Assembly: GCA_016790575.1 (NCBI GenBank)
Contig: JAEUOU010000031.1
Coordinates: 1 to 64,000 of the forward strand
Length of the DNA: 64,000 nucleotides
Direction: 5' to 3'
DNA from: Burkholderiaceae bacterium
GTDB taxonomy: Bacteria > Pseudomonadota > Gammaproteobacteria > Burkholderiales > Burkholderiaceae_C
Part shown: positions 37,244-45,034 of the stretch, piece after piece
Layout of the letters: the number at the start of each line of letters is the position of its first letter
Position numbering within the stretch: position 1 is the stretch's first letter
Made by a program: the position numbers and the translations under genes
The notes under the pieces: model-generated
What the model was told of the DNA's origin: nothing
Databases searched by the model: none
The model's input: only the letters and a program-made list of their open reading frames with translations

Positions 37244-37891
37244 ATGCAACCGCAGAGCGCCGATACAGTTTTTATCGTCGATGACGACGGGGGCGTGCGC
37301 GAGGCCATGGCCTGGTTGCTGCGTTCGCGGCGCATCTTCAGCGAAGCGTTCGAAAGCGCCGAGCGGTTCGAGCAGCACTTGTCCGACCCGATGCTCGGGC
37401 TGCGTCCCGACGGCCTTCCGCCGCAGGCCTGTTGCCTGCTGCTGGACGTCCGCATGCCCGGCATGAGTGGCCTGGCATTGTTCGACCGGCTGCTCGAACG
37501 GGGCCTGGTGGCGGTCATGCCCGTCATTTTCCTTACCGGTCACGCCGATGTGCCCACGGCGGTAGATGCCGTCAAGCGCGGCGCCTTCGACTTCTGCGAG
37601 AAGCCGTTTTCCGACAACCAGCTGGTTGACCGGATCGAGCAGGCGCTGGCCCAGTCACGCGCCGCCCGCGAGGACCGCTCCCTGCAGTCGCGGCTGCGCC
37701 AGCGCCTGGCCGACCTGACCGACCGGGAACGCGACGTCATGAACCTGGTGGTCGAGGGCCTGCCCAACAAGCTGATTGCCGACCGGCTGGATATCAGCGT
37801 GCGCACGGTCGAAGTGCACCGCTCGCGGGTGTTCGACAAGATGGAAGTTCGCTCGGCCGTCGAATTGGCCAATGTGCTACGTAAAGTGTAG
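37244..37891 (+). CDS. FixJ-type response regulator (REC plus LuxR-type HTH)
   Basis: A 215-residue regulator. REC domain: VFIVDDDGGVREAMAWLLRS, phospho-acceptor Asp68 in LLLDVRMPGMSG, the FLTGHADV switch region and Lys in FCEKPFSDNQL. The C-terminal LuxR-type helix-turn-helix is LTDRERDVMNLVVEGLPNK followed by IADRLDISVRTVEVHRS. A 10-residue insertion sits before LLLDV. The stop codon TAG (37889-37891) is supplied by a copy of the dispersed repeat. Partner of the kinase at 35138. Confidence 0.92.
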   Translation: MQPQSADTVFIVDDDGGVREAMAWLLRSRRIFSEAFESAERFEQHLSDPMLGLRPDGLPPQACCLLLDVRMPGMSGLALFDRLLERGLVAVMPVIFLTGHADVPTAVDAVKRGAFDFCEKPFSDNQLVDRIEQALAQSRAAREDRSLQSRLRQRLADLTDRERDVMNLVVEGLPNKLIADRLDISVRTVEVHRSRVFDKMEVRSAVELANVLRKV

Positions 37892-37924
37892 CTGTAAACC
37901 ACCAAATTGCGCTGGCTACTGAGG
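37888..37924 (+). repeat. Dispersed repeat, degenerate copy F at the end of two convergent genes
   Basis: Reads GTAGCTGTAAACCACCAAAT then TGCGCTGGCTACTGAGG. The TAG near its left end terminates the response regulator, and CTA in GGCTACT (GGGTACT in the consensus) is the stop codon of the convergent 53-residue membrane protein. Confidence 0.7.
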
Positions 37925-38077
37925 TTTTTTGTCTGAAACGGGCGCGGACGACGGTTTTGCGGTGTCTTCGTCGGGTCGGCGCAGCTCGCCGCCCTTGCGG
38001 CCGGAGAACATCGTCCACCAGACGATCAGCACCAGCAAGATTCCGGCTGCCAGCGCTTCAAGCAGAATCAGTCCCAT
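37916..38077 (-). CDS. 53-residue single-pass membrane protein, function unknown
   Basis: MGLILLEALAAGILLVLIVW plus WTMFSGRKGGELRRPDEDTA and a short charged tail. There is one membrane segment at about residues 5-24, then a polar C-terminal half. Its ATG (38075-38077) shares the CATG palindrome with the divergent mltA start. Its stop lies inside repeat copy F. I recall similar short proteins next to mltA in related bacteria, but cannot name a function. Confidence 0.6.
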   Translation of the reverse strand: MGLILLEALAAGILLVLIVWWTMFSGRKGGELRRPDEDTAKPSSAPVSDKKPQ

Positions 38078-39263
38078 GAAACGACTCCTGTGGCCTCTTG
38101 TGATGGCAGCGATTGTAGGAATGCTCGCTGCCTGCGCCAGCCCGCCCGCGCCAAATTCCCCGGCCGACGTCGGCCCACTTGCAGCCCCCCCGACGACACC
38201 TGTGCCCCCACATCCTGCGCCTCCGTCACCACCACCCGGGGCCGATGTCATCGAGCGGGCCGCCAGCGTCTGGAGCCCGGTTGACTGGGCCGAACTTCCC
38301 GGCTTCGACGCCGATGCGCTGGACGAAGCCTGGAACGCCTGGCTCAAAAGCTGCGAGCGGCCCGCGCTGCCCTGGCGCGGTCTGTGTGATGCGGTACGAC
38401 GTCTGTCGCTGGGCAGCGACGATGAAAAGCGGGCCTGGATGCGCCAGACCCTGCAGCCGTACCGGATCACGCCGCGATCGGGTACTGCCCAGACTGCCGG
38501 CCTGCTGACCGCCTATTACGAACCCGTGCTGACCGCCAGCCGGCAACGCACGGCCGAATTCACCGTACCACTGTACGCGCCACCTGCCGGACGTCCGGCC
38601 GGGCAACCCTGGTTCACCCGCCAGGACATCGACACCTTGCCCCAGGCCCGCGCCGCGCTGCGGGGCCGCGAAATCGCCTGGCTGAACGATCCCGTGGACG
38701 CGCTGATCCTGCATATCCAGGGCTCCGGGCGCCTGCAGGTGCGCGAGGCGGATGGCCAGCTGCGCTCCGTGCGCCTGGCCTTCGCCGGCACCAATGATCA
38801 GCCCTACCGCAGCGTGGGCAAATGGCTGCTGGACCAGGGCCTGGTGCGCGATGCCAGCTGGCCCGGCATCAAGGCCTGGATTGCGCGCAACCCGCAGCGC
38901 CTGAACGAACTGCTGTGGAGCAACCCGCGGGTGGTGTTCTTCCGCGAGGAGCCCTTGCAAGGGCTTGACGCCGCGTTCGGCCCGCGCGGCGCGCAGGGTG
39001 TGCCACTGACGCCGGGCCGATCGATCGCCGTCGACCCGCTGAGCATTCCCTACGGCACCCCGGTCTGGCTGTCGTCGGCCGGGCCGCAGACGTCCTTGAA
39101 TCGGTTGGTGCTGGCGCAGGACACCGGCAGCGCCATCGTCGGCGCGGTGCGGGCCGACTGGTTCGCCGGCTGGGGCCCCGAGGCGGGCGAACTGGCCGGA
39201 CGCCTGAAGCAGCCGCTGGCGCTGTGGGCCCTCTGGCCCCGTGCAGAAGTTCGAAAACAATAG
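38076..39263 (+). CDS. mltA: Membrane-bound lytic murein transglycosylase A
   Basis: A 395-residue outer-membrane lipoprotein that cleaves peptidoglycan. The signal peptide ends in the lipobox LAAC (acylated Cys near residue 20), followed by a Pro-rich linker (about 21-56). Typical MltA segments: GLLTAYYEPVLTAS, LHIQGSGRLQV, FAGTNDQPYRSVGKWL, and LAQDTGSAIVGAVRADWFAGWG with the catalytic Asp. The start overlaps the small membrane gene on the other strand. The stop TAG (39261-39263) lies in repeat copy G, so the last residues RKQ are next to repeat sequence. Confidence 0.93.
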   Translation: MKRLLWPLVMAAIVGMLAACASPPAPNSPADVGPLAAPPTTPVPPHPAPPSPPPGADVIERAASVWSPVDWAELPGFDADALDEAWNAWLKSCERPALPWRGLCDAVRRLSLGSDDEKRAWMRQTLQPYRITPRSGTAQTAGLLTAYYEPVLTASRQRTAEFTVPLYAPPAGRPAGQPWFTRQDIDTLPQARAALRGREIAWLNDPVDALILHIQGSGRLQVREADGQLRSVRLAFAGTNDQPYRSVGKWLLDQGLVRDASWPGIKAWIARNPQRLNELLWSNPRVVFFREEPLQGLDAAFGPRGAQGVPLTPGRSIAVDPLSIPYGTPVWLSSAGPQTSLNRLVLAQDTGSAIVGAVRADWFAGWGPEAGELAGRLKQPLALWALWPRAEVRKQ

Positions 39264-39300
39264 CGAAAAAGCACCTTTTTTCGCTGGGTATTGGCCGAAA
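39260..39300 (+). repeat. Dispersed repeat, copy G at the mltA stop codon
   Basis: Reads ATAGCGAAAAAGCACCTTTT then TTCGCTGGGTATTGGCCGAA and A. AGCGAAAAA and TTTTTCGCT are perfectly complementary around a short loop, the best hairpin of the family. The TAG of ATAGC is the mltA stop. Confidence 0.92.
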
Positions 39301-39443
39301 AGATGCCAAACCCGATGAAAAGCGGCCCAGGCGGGCGTCCCGTCGGACCCGGTTTCATCGAAATGCCATGGAGGCGCCACACGGATGTCATGACCGGCTG
39401 TGACAGTGCGGGTTTTGTTTCCCACAACCCCACGGAGTTCACC

Positions 39444-41588
39444 ATGGCCCATTCCATCCGAGACGATGACGGCGTCTCCAACCCCAGCCACAACCTCAAT
39501 CTGGACCAGGTGGTCGAGCAGGCGATCGCCGCCCAACCCAGCCGCCGTCGCCTGCTGCTGGGCGGCCTCGGGGTTGCGACCTTGCCGTTCTTGACCGGCC
39601 TGGCCGGATGCGGCAGTGACGACGAACCGGCGCCCGCGGCGGCTGCCGCCGAAAAAATGCTGGGTTTCACAGCCGTTGGCATCTCGATGGCGGACGCGGT
39701 GGTGGTGCCGGCCGGGTATGTCGCCAGTGCTTTCCTGCCCTGGGGCGAACCCATCAGCCCCACCGCGCCGGCCTGGAAGGCCGATGCCAGCAACACCGCC
39801 GCCGACCAGGAGCAGCAGGTTGGTGACAACCACGACGGCATGTGGTTCTTCCCCTTCAATGCCGCCGGCAACGCCCTGGGCGACCGCAGCGACGAAGGCC
39901 TGCTGGTGATGAACCACGAGTACATCAATCCGGAGTACTTCTACGCCATCGAAGCCGCCACGCCGGCTGACGACTGGATGGCCCCGTTCACGCTGGAGAA
40001 AGCCCGCAAGGCGCAGGCCGCTCATGGCGTGGGCGTCTACCATGTCAAACGCCATGCCGACGGGGCCTGGCAGCATGTCAAAGCCTCGCCCTACAACCGA
40101 CGCATCCATGGCAACACACCCATGAGCCTCCAGGGCCCGGCGGCCGGCCACGCACTGATGAAAACCGCCGCCGATCCGAGTGGCACCGAAGTGCTGGGTA
40201 CGCTGAACAACTGCGCCAACGGCTGGACCCCCTGGGGCACCTACCTGACCTGCGAAGAGAACTGGAACGGCTACTTCGGCGCGCCCACCAGTGGCGCCAC
40301 CATCGCCGCCGGCTTCCAGGACCAGAAGGCCGACATCATCGGCGGGCAATCGCGCTACGGCATCACCAAGGAGGGCTTTGGCTACCGCTGGCATACGGTC
40401 GACCCGCGCTTCGATGCCGACGTGAACCCCAACGAGCCGCACCGCTTCGGCTGGGTGGTCGAAATCGACCCCTTCGCGCCGGCCTCCAAACCGGTCAAAC
40501 GCACGGCGCTGGGCCGCATCAAGCACGAGAACGCCGAGATGGTGATTGCGCCCAATGGCAAGGTCGTGGTCTACATGGGTGACGACGAGCGCAATGAATA
40601 CATCTACAAATTTGTCTCCAGTGGGACCTTCGACAAGGCCAACCCCACCAGCGCCGCCAACCGCCGCCTGCTGGAGAGCGGCACCCTGTACGTCGCCCGC
40701 TTCGACGCCGGCGCCACCACCGGCGACGCCATGGGCACGGGTGTCTGGATTCCGCTGGTGCAAGGCAGCAACGGCCTCACGGCCGCCAACGGGTTTGCCA
40801 GCCAGGCCGATGTGCTGATCAAGTGCCGCCAGGCCGCCGACCGGGTGGGCGCCACGATGATGGACCGGCCCGAGTGGATCGCTGCCAATCCCAAGAAAGC
40901 CGGCGAGGTCTATATCACCCTGACCAACAACAGCCGTCGCGGTGGCAGCCCGGCCTCGTCCAACAACGCTGATGGCACCACCAGCGCCGGCGGCGCCCGC
41001 CCGCCGGTAGACGAAGCCAACCCGCGCAGCAACAACGTCTGGGGCCACATCCTGCGCTGGAACGAAGCCGGCGGCGACGGCACCGCGCTGACCTTCACCT
41101 GGGACATCTTCGTCATGGCCGGGCAACCCGGCATCACCGACGCCCGCAAGCCCTCGGCCAACATCAACGCCGGCAACCTGTTCAACAGCCCGGACGGGCT
41201 GGCGTTCGACAGCTTCGGCCGCCTGTGGATACAGACCGACGGCAGCTATGCCAACACCGGCGATTTCGCCAACATGGGCAACAACCAGATGCTGGCGGCC
41301 GACCCCGCGACCAAGGAAATCCGCCGTTTCCTGGTCGGCCCGTCGGGCTGCGAGATCACCGGCGTGACCTGGACGCCGGACCGCAAGACCATGTTCATCA
41401 ACGTGCAGCACCCGGGCGAGATTGGCAGCCACCCCAACCGCCCCAAGAACGCCGACGGCAGCACCCTCACCGACAACCAGATCGCGCGCAACGCGACGGC
41501 CTTTTCGCAATGGCCCAACAAGGGCGAGCGCCCGCGTTCTGCCACGGTGGTGGTGCGACGCACCGACGGCGGCGTGATCGGCGGCTGA
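39444..41588 (+). CDS. PhoX-type (DUF839) phosphatase-like protein, exported
   Basis: A 714-residue protein. Residues 1-60 carry SRRRLLLGGLGVATLPFLTG followed by LAGC, resembling a Tat-type signal with a lipobox. The body has PhoX-family landmarks: EGLLVMNHEYINPEY, NNCANGWTPWGTYLTCEENWNG, FGWVVEIDPFAP, RIKHENAEMVIAPNGKVVVYMGDDERNEYIYKF and SPDGLAFDSFGRLWIQTDG, which in PhoX supply Ca/Fe ligands. Phosphomonoesterase activity is inferred from the family. The ATG at 39444 follows an ACGGAG site. A strong terminator follows at 41614-41646. The 180-bp gap before it holds repeat copy G and no convincing Pho box. Confidence 0.85.
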   Translation: MAHSIRDDDGVSNPSHNLNLDQVVEQAIAAQPSRRRLLLGGLGVATLPFLTGLAGCGSDDEPAPAAAAAEKMLGFTAVGISMADAVVVPAGYVASAFLPWGEPISPTAPAWKADASNTAADQEQQVGDNHDGMWFFPFNAAGNALGDRSDEGLLVMNHEYINPEYFYAIEAATPADDWMAPFTLEKARKAQAAHGVGVYHVKRHADGAWQHVKASPYNRRIHGNTPMSLQGPAAGHALMKTAADPSGTEVLGTLNNCANGWTPWGTYLTCEENWNGYFGAPTSGATIAAGFQDQKADIIGGQSRYGITKEGFGYRWHTVDPRFDADVNPNEPHRFGWVVEIDPFAPASKPVKRTALGRIKHENAEMVIAPNGKVVVYMGDDERNEYIYKFVSSGTFDKANPTSAANRRLLESGTLYVARFDAGATTGDAMGTGVWIPLVQGSNGLTAANGFASQADVLIKCRQAADRVGATMMDRPEWIAANPKKAGEVYITLTNNSRRGGSPASSNNADGTTSAGGARPPVDEANPRSNNVWGHILRWNEAGGDGTALTFTWDIFVMAGQPGITDARKPSANINAGNLFNSPDGLAFDSFGRLWIQTDGSYANTGDFANMGNNQMLAADPATKEIRRFLVGPSGCEITGVTWTPDRKTMFINVQHPGEIGSHPNRPKNADGSTLTDNQIARNATAFSQWPNKGERPRSATVVVRRTDGGVIGG

Positions 41589-41613
41589 CCCGGCCTGGCC
41601 CGCTGACCTGCTG

Positions 41614-41646
41614 AAAAAAAAGCCGCCCGGCCGGGCGGCTTTTTTT
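41614..41646. terminator. Bidirectional rho-independent terminator between PhoX-like gene and pilin locus
   Basis: Perfect palindrome AGCCGCCCGG/CCGGGCGGCT flanked by a run of A on the left and T on the right, so it can stop transcription from both sides: the PhoX-like gene on the plus strand and the pilin operon on the minus strand. Confidence 0.92.
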
Positions 41647-41658
41647 CGCTCCGTCCCG

Positions 41659-42324
41659 TTAAGGCGCTGACGCCGTGAAGGTTACCTGACCGGTATAGGC
41701 GCCGGCCAGTGGCGCGGGCACCGGGTTGAAGGAAAAGGTCCAGTTGGCGCTGCGCACTGTCACCAGATTGGAAAAGGCCGTCCCGATCACATTCACCGCC
41801 GGCCCGGTTCCGGCGTTCGGTATGGTCGGCGCCGGCAGATTGGCGTCGCTGGATGCGATGCTGACCCGGGACAGCGCAATCGAATTGACCCCGCTGACCA
41901 GCCCGGACGTCGCGGTGGCCCGAATGGTGACCGGCCCGGCGTTGCTGCGCACCTCCACCGGGAGCACGGTCGTGCCCGGCGTGGCAAAGCCCGGGGCGCC
42001 GCCGCTCCAGTTGACAGCGGTGTTGTTGGCGTTGATCGGCACCACGGCGCCCGCCGGAATCGTGGCGGGAGCGTAGCTGAAGGCGACGGTATCCACAAAC
42101 ATGCTTGGTGTGGGGAACGCGCCGGTGCCGACGCGGAAGAACAGAAATTTTCCGATGTTGACGGTGAAATCCAGCCGGGCCGTGACTGAAACCGCCTGGG
42201 TCGGGTTGCCGACCGGTGCGGTCACCGTCTGGGTGTCGGCGACTGCGCTGGAGTGCAGCCATACCAGGGTTGCCGCCACCACGCCGTGGACAGGCCGGCA
42301 ACGGGCGGGTGTCCAGGTGATCAC
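41659..42324 (-). CDS. Pilin-like secreted beta protein D (PKLILLRIG family)
   Basis: A 221-residue protein, last gene of the locus. After a signal peptide ending near SSAVA it has VTARLDFTVNIGKFLFFRVG, the family motif shared with three neighbours, then VVPINANNTAVNWSGGAPG, also shared, and ends in GAYTGQVTFTASAP. GTG start at 42322-42324 overlaps the chaperone stop. Its content of Val, Thr, Asn and Gly fits an extracellular Ig-like fold. Possibly the tip or minor subunit of a surface fibre. Confidence 0.65.
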   Translation of the reverse strand: MITWTPARCRPVHGVVAATLVWLHSSAVADTQTVTAPVGNPTQAVSVTARLDFTVNIGKFLFFRVGTGAFPTPSMFVDTVAFSYAPATIPAGAVVPINANNTAVNWSGGAPGFATPGTTVLPVEVRSNAGPVTIRATATSGLVSGVNSIALSRVSIASSDANLPAPTIPNAGTGPAVNVIGTAFSNLVTVRSANWTFSFNPVPAPLAGAYTGQVTFTASAP

Positions 42325-43139
42325 TGGAACTCGGCTTCGACCTTGAATCCACCCTTTTCCCATTCGAGGGTGCCTCGGGTCTTGAGTGGCAGGCGAAATT
42401 CCACCGGCGGTTTGCCTTCCTCGGGCTTGACCACCAGCGGCAGTGTGCGGGTCTGCCCGGCAAGCACCGGCGTTCCCTCCGGAATCATTTCGAATTTCTG
42501 GCCGCTGGCATCCTGCGCCTCCAGCGCGCCCTCCAGGCGGCCGTGCGCGTCCCCCTTGTTGACCACGGTGACCACCGGGGTGCGCTTGCCACGAATGTCC
42601 TTGACGCCCCATTGCACCATCTCCAGGCGGGGTTCGGCGCCTTCAACGCCGACGTAGACCGCCACCGCAATCCGACCGCTCACCGGCAGGCTCAGGCTGG
42701 CACCGCCGCTGTCGATCACCGCCTTGTGCGCCGGCTCGACCCCTTCTACCGCGAGCATGAAACGGCATTCCGAGCGTGCGGCATCCGGCGGGATTTCCAC
42801 CTGGAAGCGGAAGTTGGTCTGGCTGCGCGCGGCGATTTTCACGGTCTTTCGTTCCAGCAACACCCAGGGCCGGCAACTGCCGGGCAGCAGCTCGTCGTGA
42901 TAGCCGATCTGTCCTTCCGGTGAATAGGTCCAGTCGATGGTACGGACGGAAACCTCGGTCGGCTGGGAACCGACGTTGTGGATGGTCAGGGACTGGCCAA
43001 TGCGCGCCTTCGCCTTGCCCGACAGCTCGAAGCGTGACGGCGACACGGCGATCTCAAACGGCGCGGCCCAGGCCGGCCCCGCCGACGCGGCGATCACGGT
43101 CAGGCCCAGGGCGAAGCGACGGAAGGGGGGCAGGAACAT
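42321..43139 (-). CDS. PapD-like periplasmic chaperone of the second (non-classical) pilin module
   Basis: A 272-residue protein with a signal peptide (FALGLTVIAASAGPAWA) and the two-Ig-domain layout of PapD chaperones. The N-terminal half has FEIAVSPSRFELSGKAKARI then LTIHNVGSQPTEVSVRTIDW, and KIAARSQTNFRFQVEIPPDA corresponds to the edge strand with the subunit-binding Arg region. It is longer than FimC-type chaperones and carries an extra beta-rich C-terminal part. The start overlaps the preceding 172-residue gene (TGATG). Inferred to fold the pilin-like proteins encoded around it. Confidence 0.75.
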   Translation of the reverse strand: MFLPPFRRFALGLTVIAASAGPAWAAPFEIAVSPSRFELSGKAKARIGQSLTIHNVGSQPTEVSVRTIDWTYSPEGQIGYHDELLPGSCRPWVLLERKTVKIAARSQTNFRFQVEIPPDAARSECRFMLAVEGVEPAHKAVIDSGGASLSLPVSGRIAVAVYVGVEGAEPRLEMVQWGVKDIRGKRTPVVTVVNKGDAHGRLEGALEAQDASGQKFEMIPEGTPVLAGQTRTLPLVVKPEEGKPPVEFRLPLKTRGTLEWEKGGFKVEAEFQ

Positions 43140-43657
43140 CACGGCAACACCTCGATCTGGAAATAGGATTCGAAACCGAAGGAAGTATCCCGCAGATCCA
43201 GCTTGCGAAGCTCCAGCCTGGCGGTGAGTTCCAGGGTGTCGATCATCCACGCATCGGCGACGATGCCAGACCACACCGGCACCCGCTCCCCTCCGCGCCC
43301 TTCGCCGTCGGCAAACAGGCGCCCGCCGCGCCAGCGCAGTTGCAAGCCGTCCGGCGCCATCAGCCCCCGCACGACAGCGGGAATGACCAGGTCGATGCGG
43401 GCGCGGCGGCCCTTGTAGGCGGCGGTGGCCAGCTTGTATTCGATACGGCCGAACGACAGCACGGCAAAACGGGCCTGTTCATCGTCGGCCAGGCTCAGGC
43501 CGCGCTCGCTGTGGACCTGCGGTGCCTGAATGGTCTGCCGCGGCGAGGCGCTGTCGTCCAGCCGCTGCGCGAAAGTCGCCCCACTGGTGGTCCCGAGGCA
43601 CAGGGCCACGGCCGCCAGCCGCATCCGCCAGCGCATGGCGGCCAGCCCGGGCGTCAC
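43139..43657 (-). CDS. Periplasmic protein of the pilin module, function unknown
   Basis: A 172-residue protein with signal peptide MRLAAVALCLGTTSGATFA and a beta-rich body containing SLADDEQARFAVLSFGRIEY, LQLRWRGGRLFADGEGR and the C-terminal LRKLDLRDTSFGFESYFQIE. I do not recognise a family. The GTG at 43655-43657 overlaps the preceding pilin stop (GTGA), and an internal ATG 7 codons later is an alternative start. Its conserved-looking overlaps on both sides tie it to the chaperone and pilins, so an assembly or anchoring role is likely. Confidence 0.55.
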   Translation of the reverse strand: MTPGLAAMRWRMRLAAVALCLGTTSGATFAQRLDDSASPRQTIQAPQVHSERGLSLADDEQARFAVLSFGRIEYKLATAAYKGRRARIDLVIPAVVRGLMAPDGLQLRWRGGRLFADGEGRGGERVPVWSGIVADAWMIDTLELTARLELRKLDLRDTSFGFESYFQIEVLP

Positions 43658-44286
43658 AGCGATGCCGCCGTGAACACCACACGGCCGGTGTAGTTGCCTG
43701 ATGGATAGACGACCGTATTGGCGTAGCGAAAAGTCAGGGTGTTGATGCTGTCCATGACGCCTTCAAAAGCCGGGTTGACGTTGTTCGTATAGAGCGTCTG
43801 GGCGGCTGCGCCGGTAAAGGTGCCGCTGGGCACATCCCAGTTGGCGTAGGTGCCGCCTTCCTGCACCACCGAGTCCCAGCTGATGGTGGTGAACGGAATC
43901 ACGGTGGTGCCACAACCGCTGCCGCCCACGCAGGTCAGCCCGGCGGATGAGTTGACCGTCAGCGACTGGGCCCGCGCCGGGTTGCCGGTGACCGGCTTGC
44001 GGACGGTGACCTGGACAAAAATGTCACCGGAGCCGGCCGTCACCGCCGTGCCGGAGCCGACGTTGGCGCCCGTCACATCGAAGACCACGTTGTCGATGAC
44101 GCCGGTGGTGTTGGTGCCAATGCGCAGGGTGACCTGCCGTCGCGGGACCGCCACGTTGGCCCAGGTGAACACGGCGGCCACATCCGCGCTGACGCCCAGC
44201 AACAGGCTGGTTACGGCCAGCAGGCGCCAGGCCGGCGGATGCCTGCGCGACCGACCGTGGAGATCACCGGCCCGCCGCAGTTCCAT
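43654..44286 (-). CDS. Pilin-like secreted beta protein C (PKLILLRIG family)
   Basis: A 210-residue protein with an N-terminal signal (LLAVTSLLLGVSADVAA). It carries the family's core in divergent form (WANVAVPRRQVTLRIGTNTT) and the shared C-terminal end GNYTGRVVFTAASL. One pair of Cys in CVGGSGC is unique to this copy. It sits 12 bp after pilin B and overlaps the 172-residue gene. Confidence 0.62.
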   Translation of the reverse strand: MELRRAGDLHGRSRRHPPAWRLLAVTSLLLGVSADVAAVFTWANVAVPRRQVTLRIGTNTTGVIDNVVFDVTGANVGSGTAVTAGSGDIFVQVTVRKPVTGNPARAQSLTVNSSAGLTCVGGSGCGTTVIPFTTISWDSVVQEGGTYANWDVPSGTFTGAAAQTLYTNNVNPAFEGVMDSINTLTFRYANTVVYPSGNYTGRVVFTAASL

Positions 44287-44298
44287 AGGTGTCCCTGG

Positions 44299-44916
44299 TC
44301 AGACGCCGGTGGCCGTATAGGTCACCACATTGGTGTAAACGCCCGCCGCCCAGGTCCCAGGTGTTCCGCCCAGCACGTATTGCCAGGTCCCGGACAGCAG
44401 GGTGTTGGAGGTGAAACCGGCCGATGCGCAAGCGCCCAGGTTGGCACCCGGGTGGGCCAAAGTGCCGGTTACCGTGACGGTGAAGTTGGCGTTGGCGGGA
44501 CCACCCGCCTGCGACCAGGCGCCCAAGGCGCAGTTGATCGTGCCTGTGGTGGCATTGGTCCAGGCAAACACGTTCAGCGCGGCCGGCGAGGCAGAAGCTG
44601 TCAGCGTGGGCGCGGCGCCGTTCCAGTTGACCGCCGTGTTGTTGCCGTTGACCGGCACCGTGGGTCCGGCGGGGATGCTGGCGCCCACGGTCCAGGATGC
44701 GGTGTCCACCACGGCGTTGGCCGATCCGATCCGCAGCAGAATCAGTTTGGGAACGGTCACGCTGAGGTTGACTCGGGCGGTGGCTGTCACCGTGCCAGCC
44801 CCCGCCGCCGCGTACCCGTAGGTGCTCTCGGCCAAGGCCGCCGGGACGGTGCCAAAGCAGGCAAGCAGCGCCAGCGTGCGGGCGACCGGCGAGGTGTTGA
44901 AGAGGCGACGTGACAT
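44299..44916 (-). CDS. Pilin-like secreted beta protein B (PKLILLRIG family)
   Basis: A 205-residue protein. Signal peptide LALLACFGTVPAALA is followed by ESTYGYAAAGAGTVTATARV and then NLSVTVPKLILLRIGSANAV, close to pilin A. PVNGNNTAVNWNGAAPTLTA and the C-terminal AAGVYTNVVTYTATGV complete the family pattern; two Cys (about residues 130 and 163) may form a disulphide. It lies 118 bp after pilin A. Confidence 0.68.
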   Translation of the reverse strand: MSRRLFNTSPVARTLALLACFGTVPAALAESTYGYAAAGAGTVTATARVNLSVTVPKLILLRIGSANAVVDTASWTVGASIPAGPTVPVNGNNTAVNWNGAAPTLTASASPAALNVFAWTNATTGTINCALGAWSQAGGPANANFTVTVTGTLAHPGANLGACASAGFTSNTLLSGTWQYVLGGTPGTWAAGVYTNVVTYTATGV

Positions 44917-45034
44917 GGTGGCAGTCCTTGGGTGGCAGGCGCTTCGATGTGAGGCAACTGCCGCCAGCCGACCGAGACGGCGTACCGCGCAAGGGGTGCG
45001 CGGCACGGTCGTCAGCCGGCCGGGTGCCCTGGCA

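Noticed and set aside
39381-39404. Pho-box-like ATGTCAT and CTGTGAC upstream of the PhoX-like gene
   Set aside because: The two half sites are 13 bp apart instead of 11 and each has mismatches; not enough for a PhoB site.
38226-41510. Open reading frame of more than 1000 codons on the minus strand opposite mltA and the PhoX-like gene
   Set aside because: It is antisense to two well-supported genes, its Gly/Ala/Val/Arg-rich translation has no domain pattern, and long antisense frames are common in GC-rich DNA.
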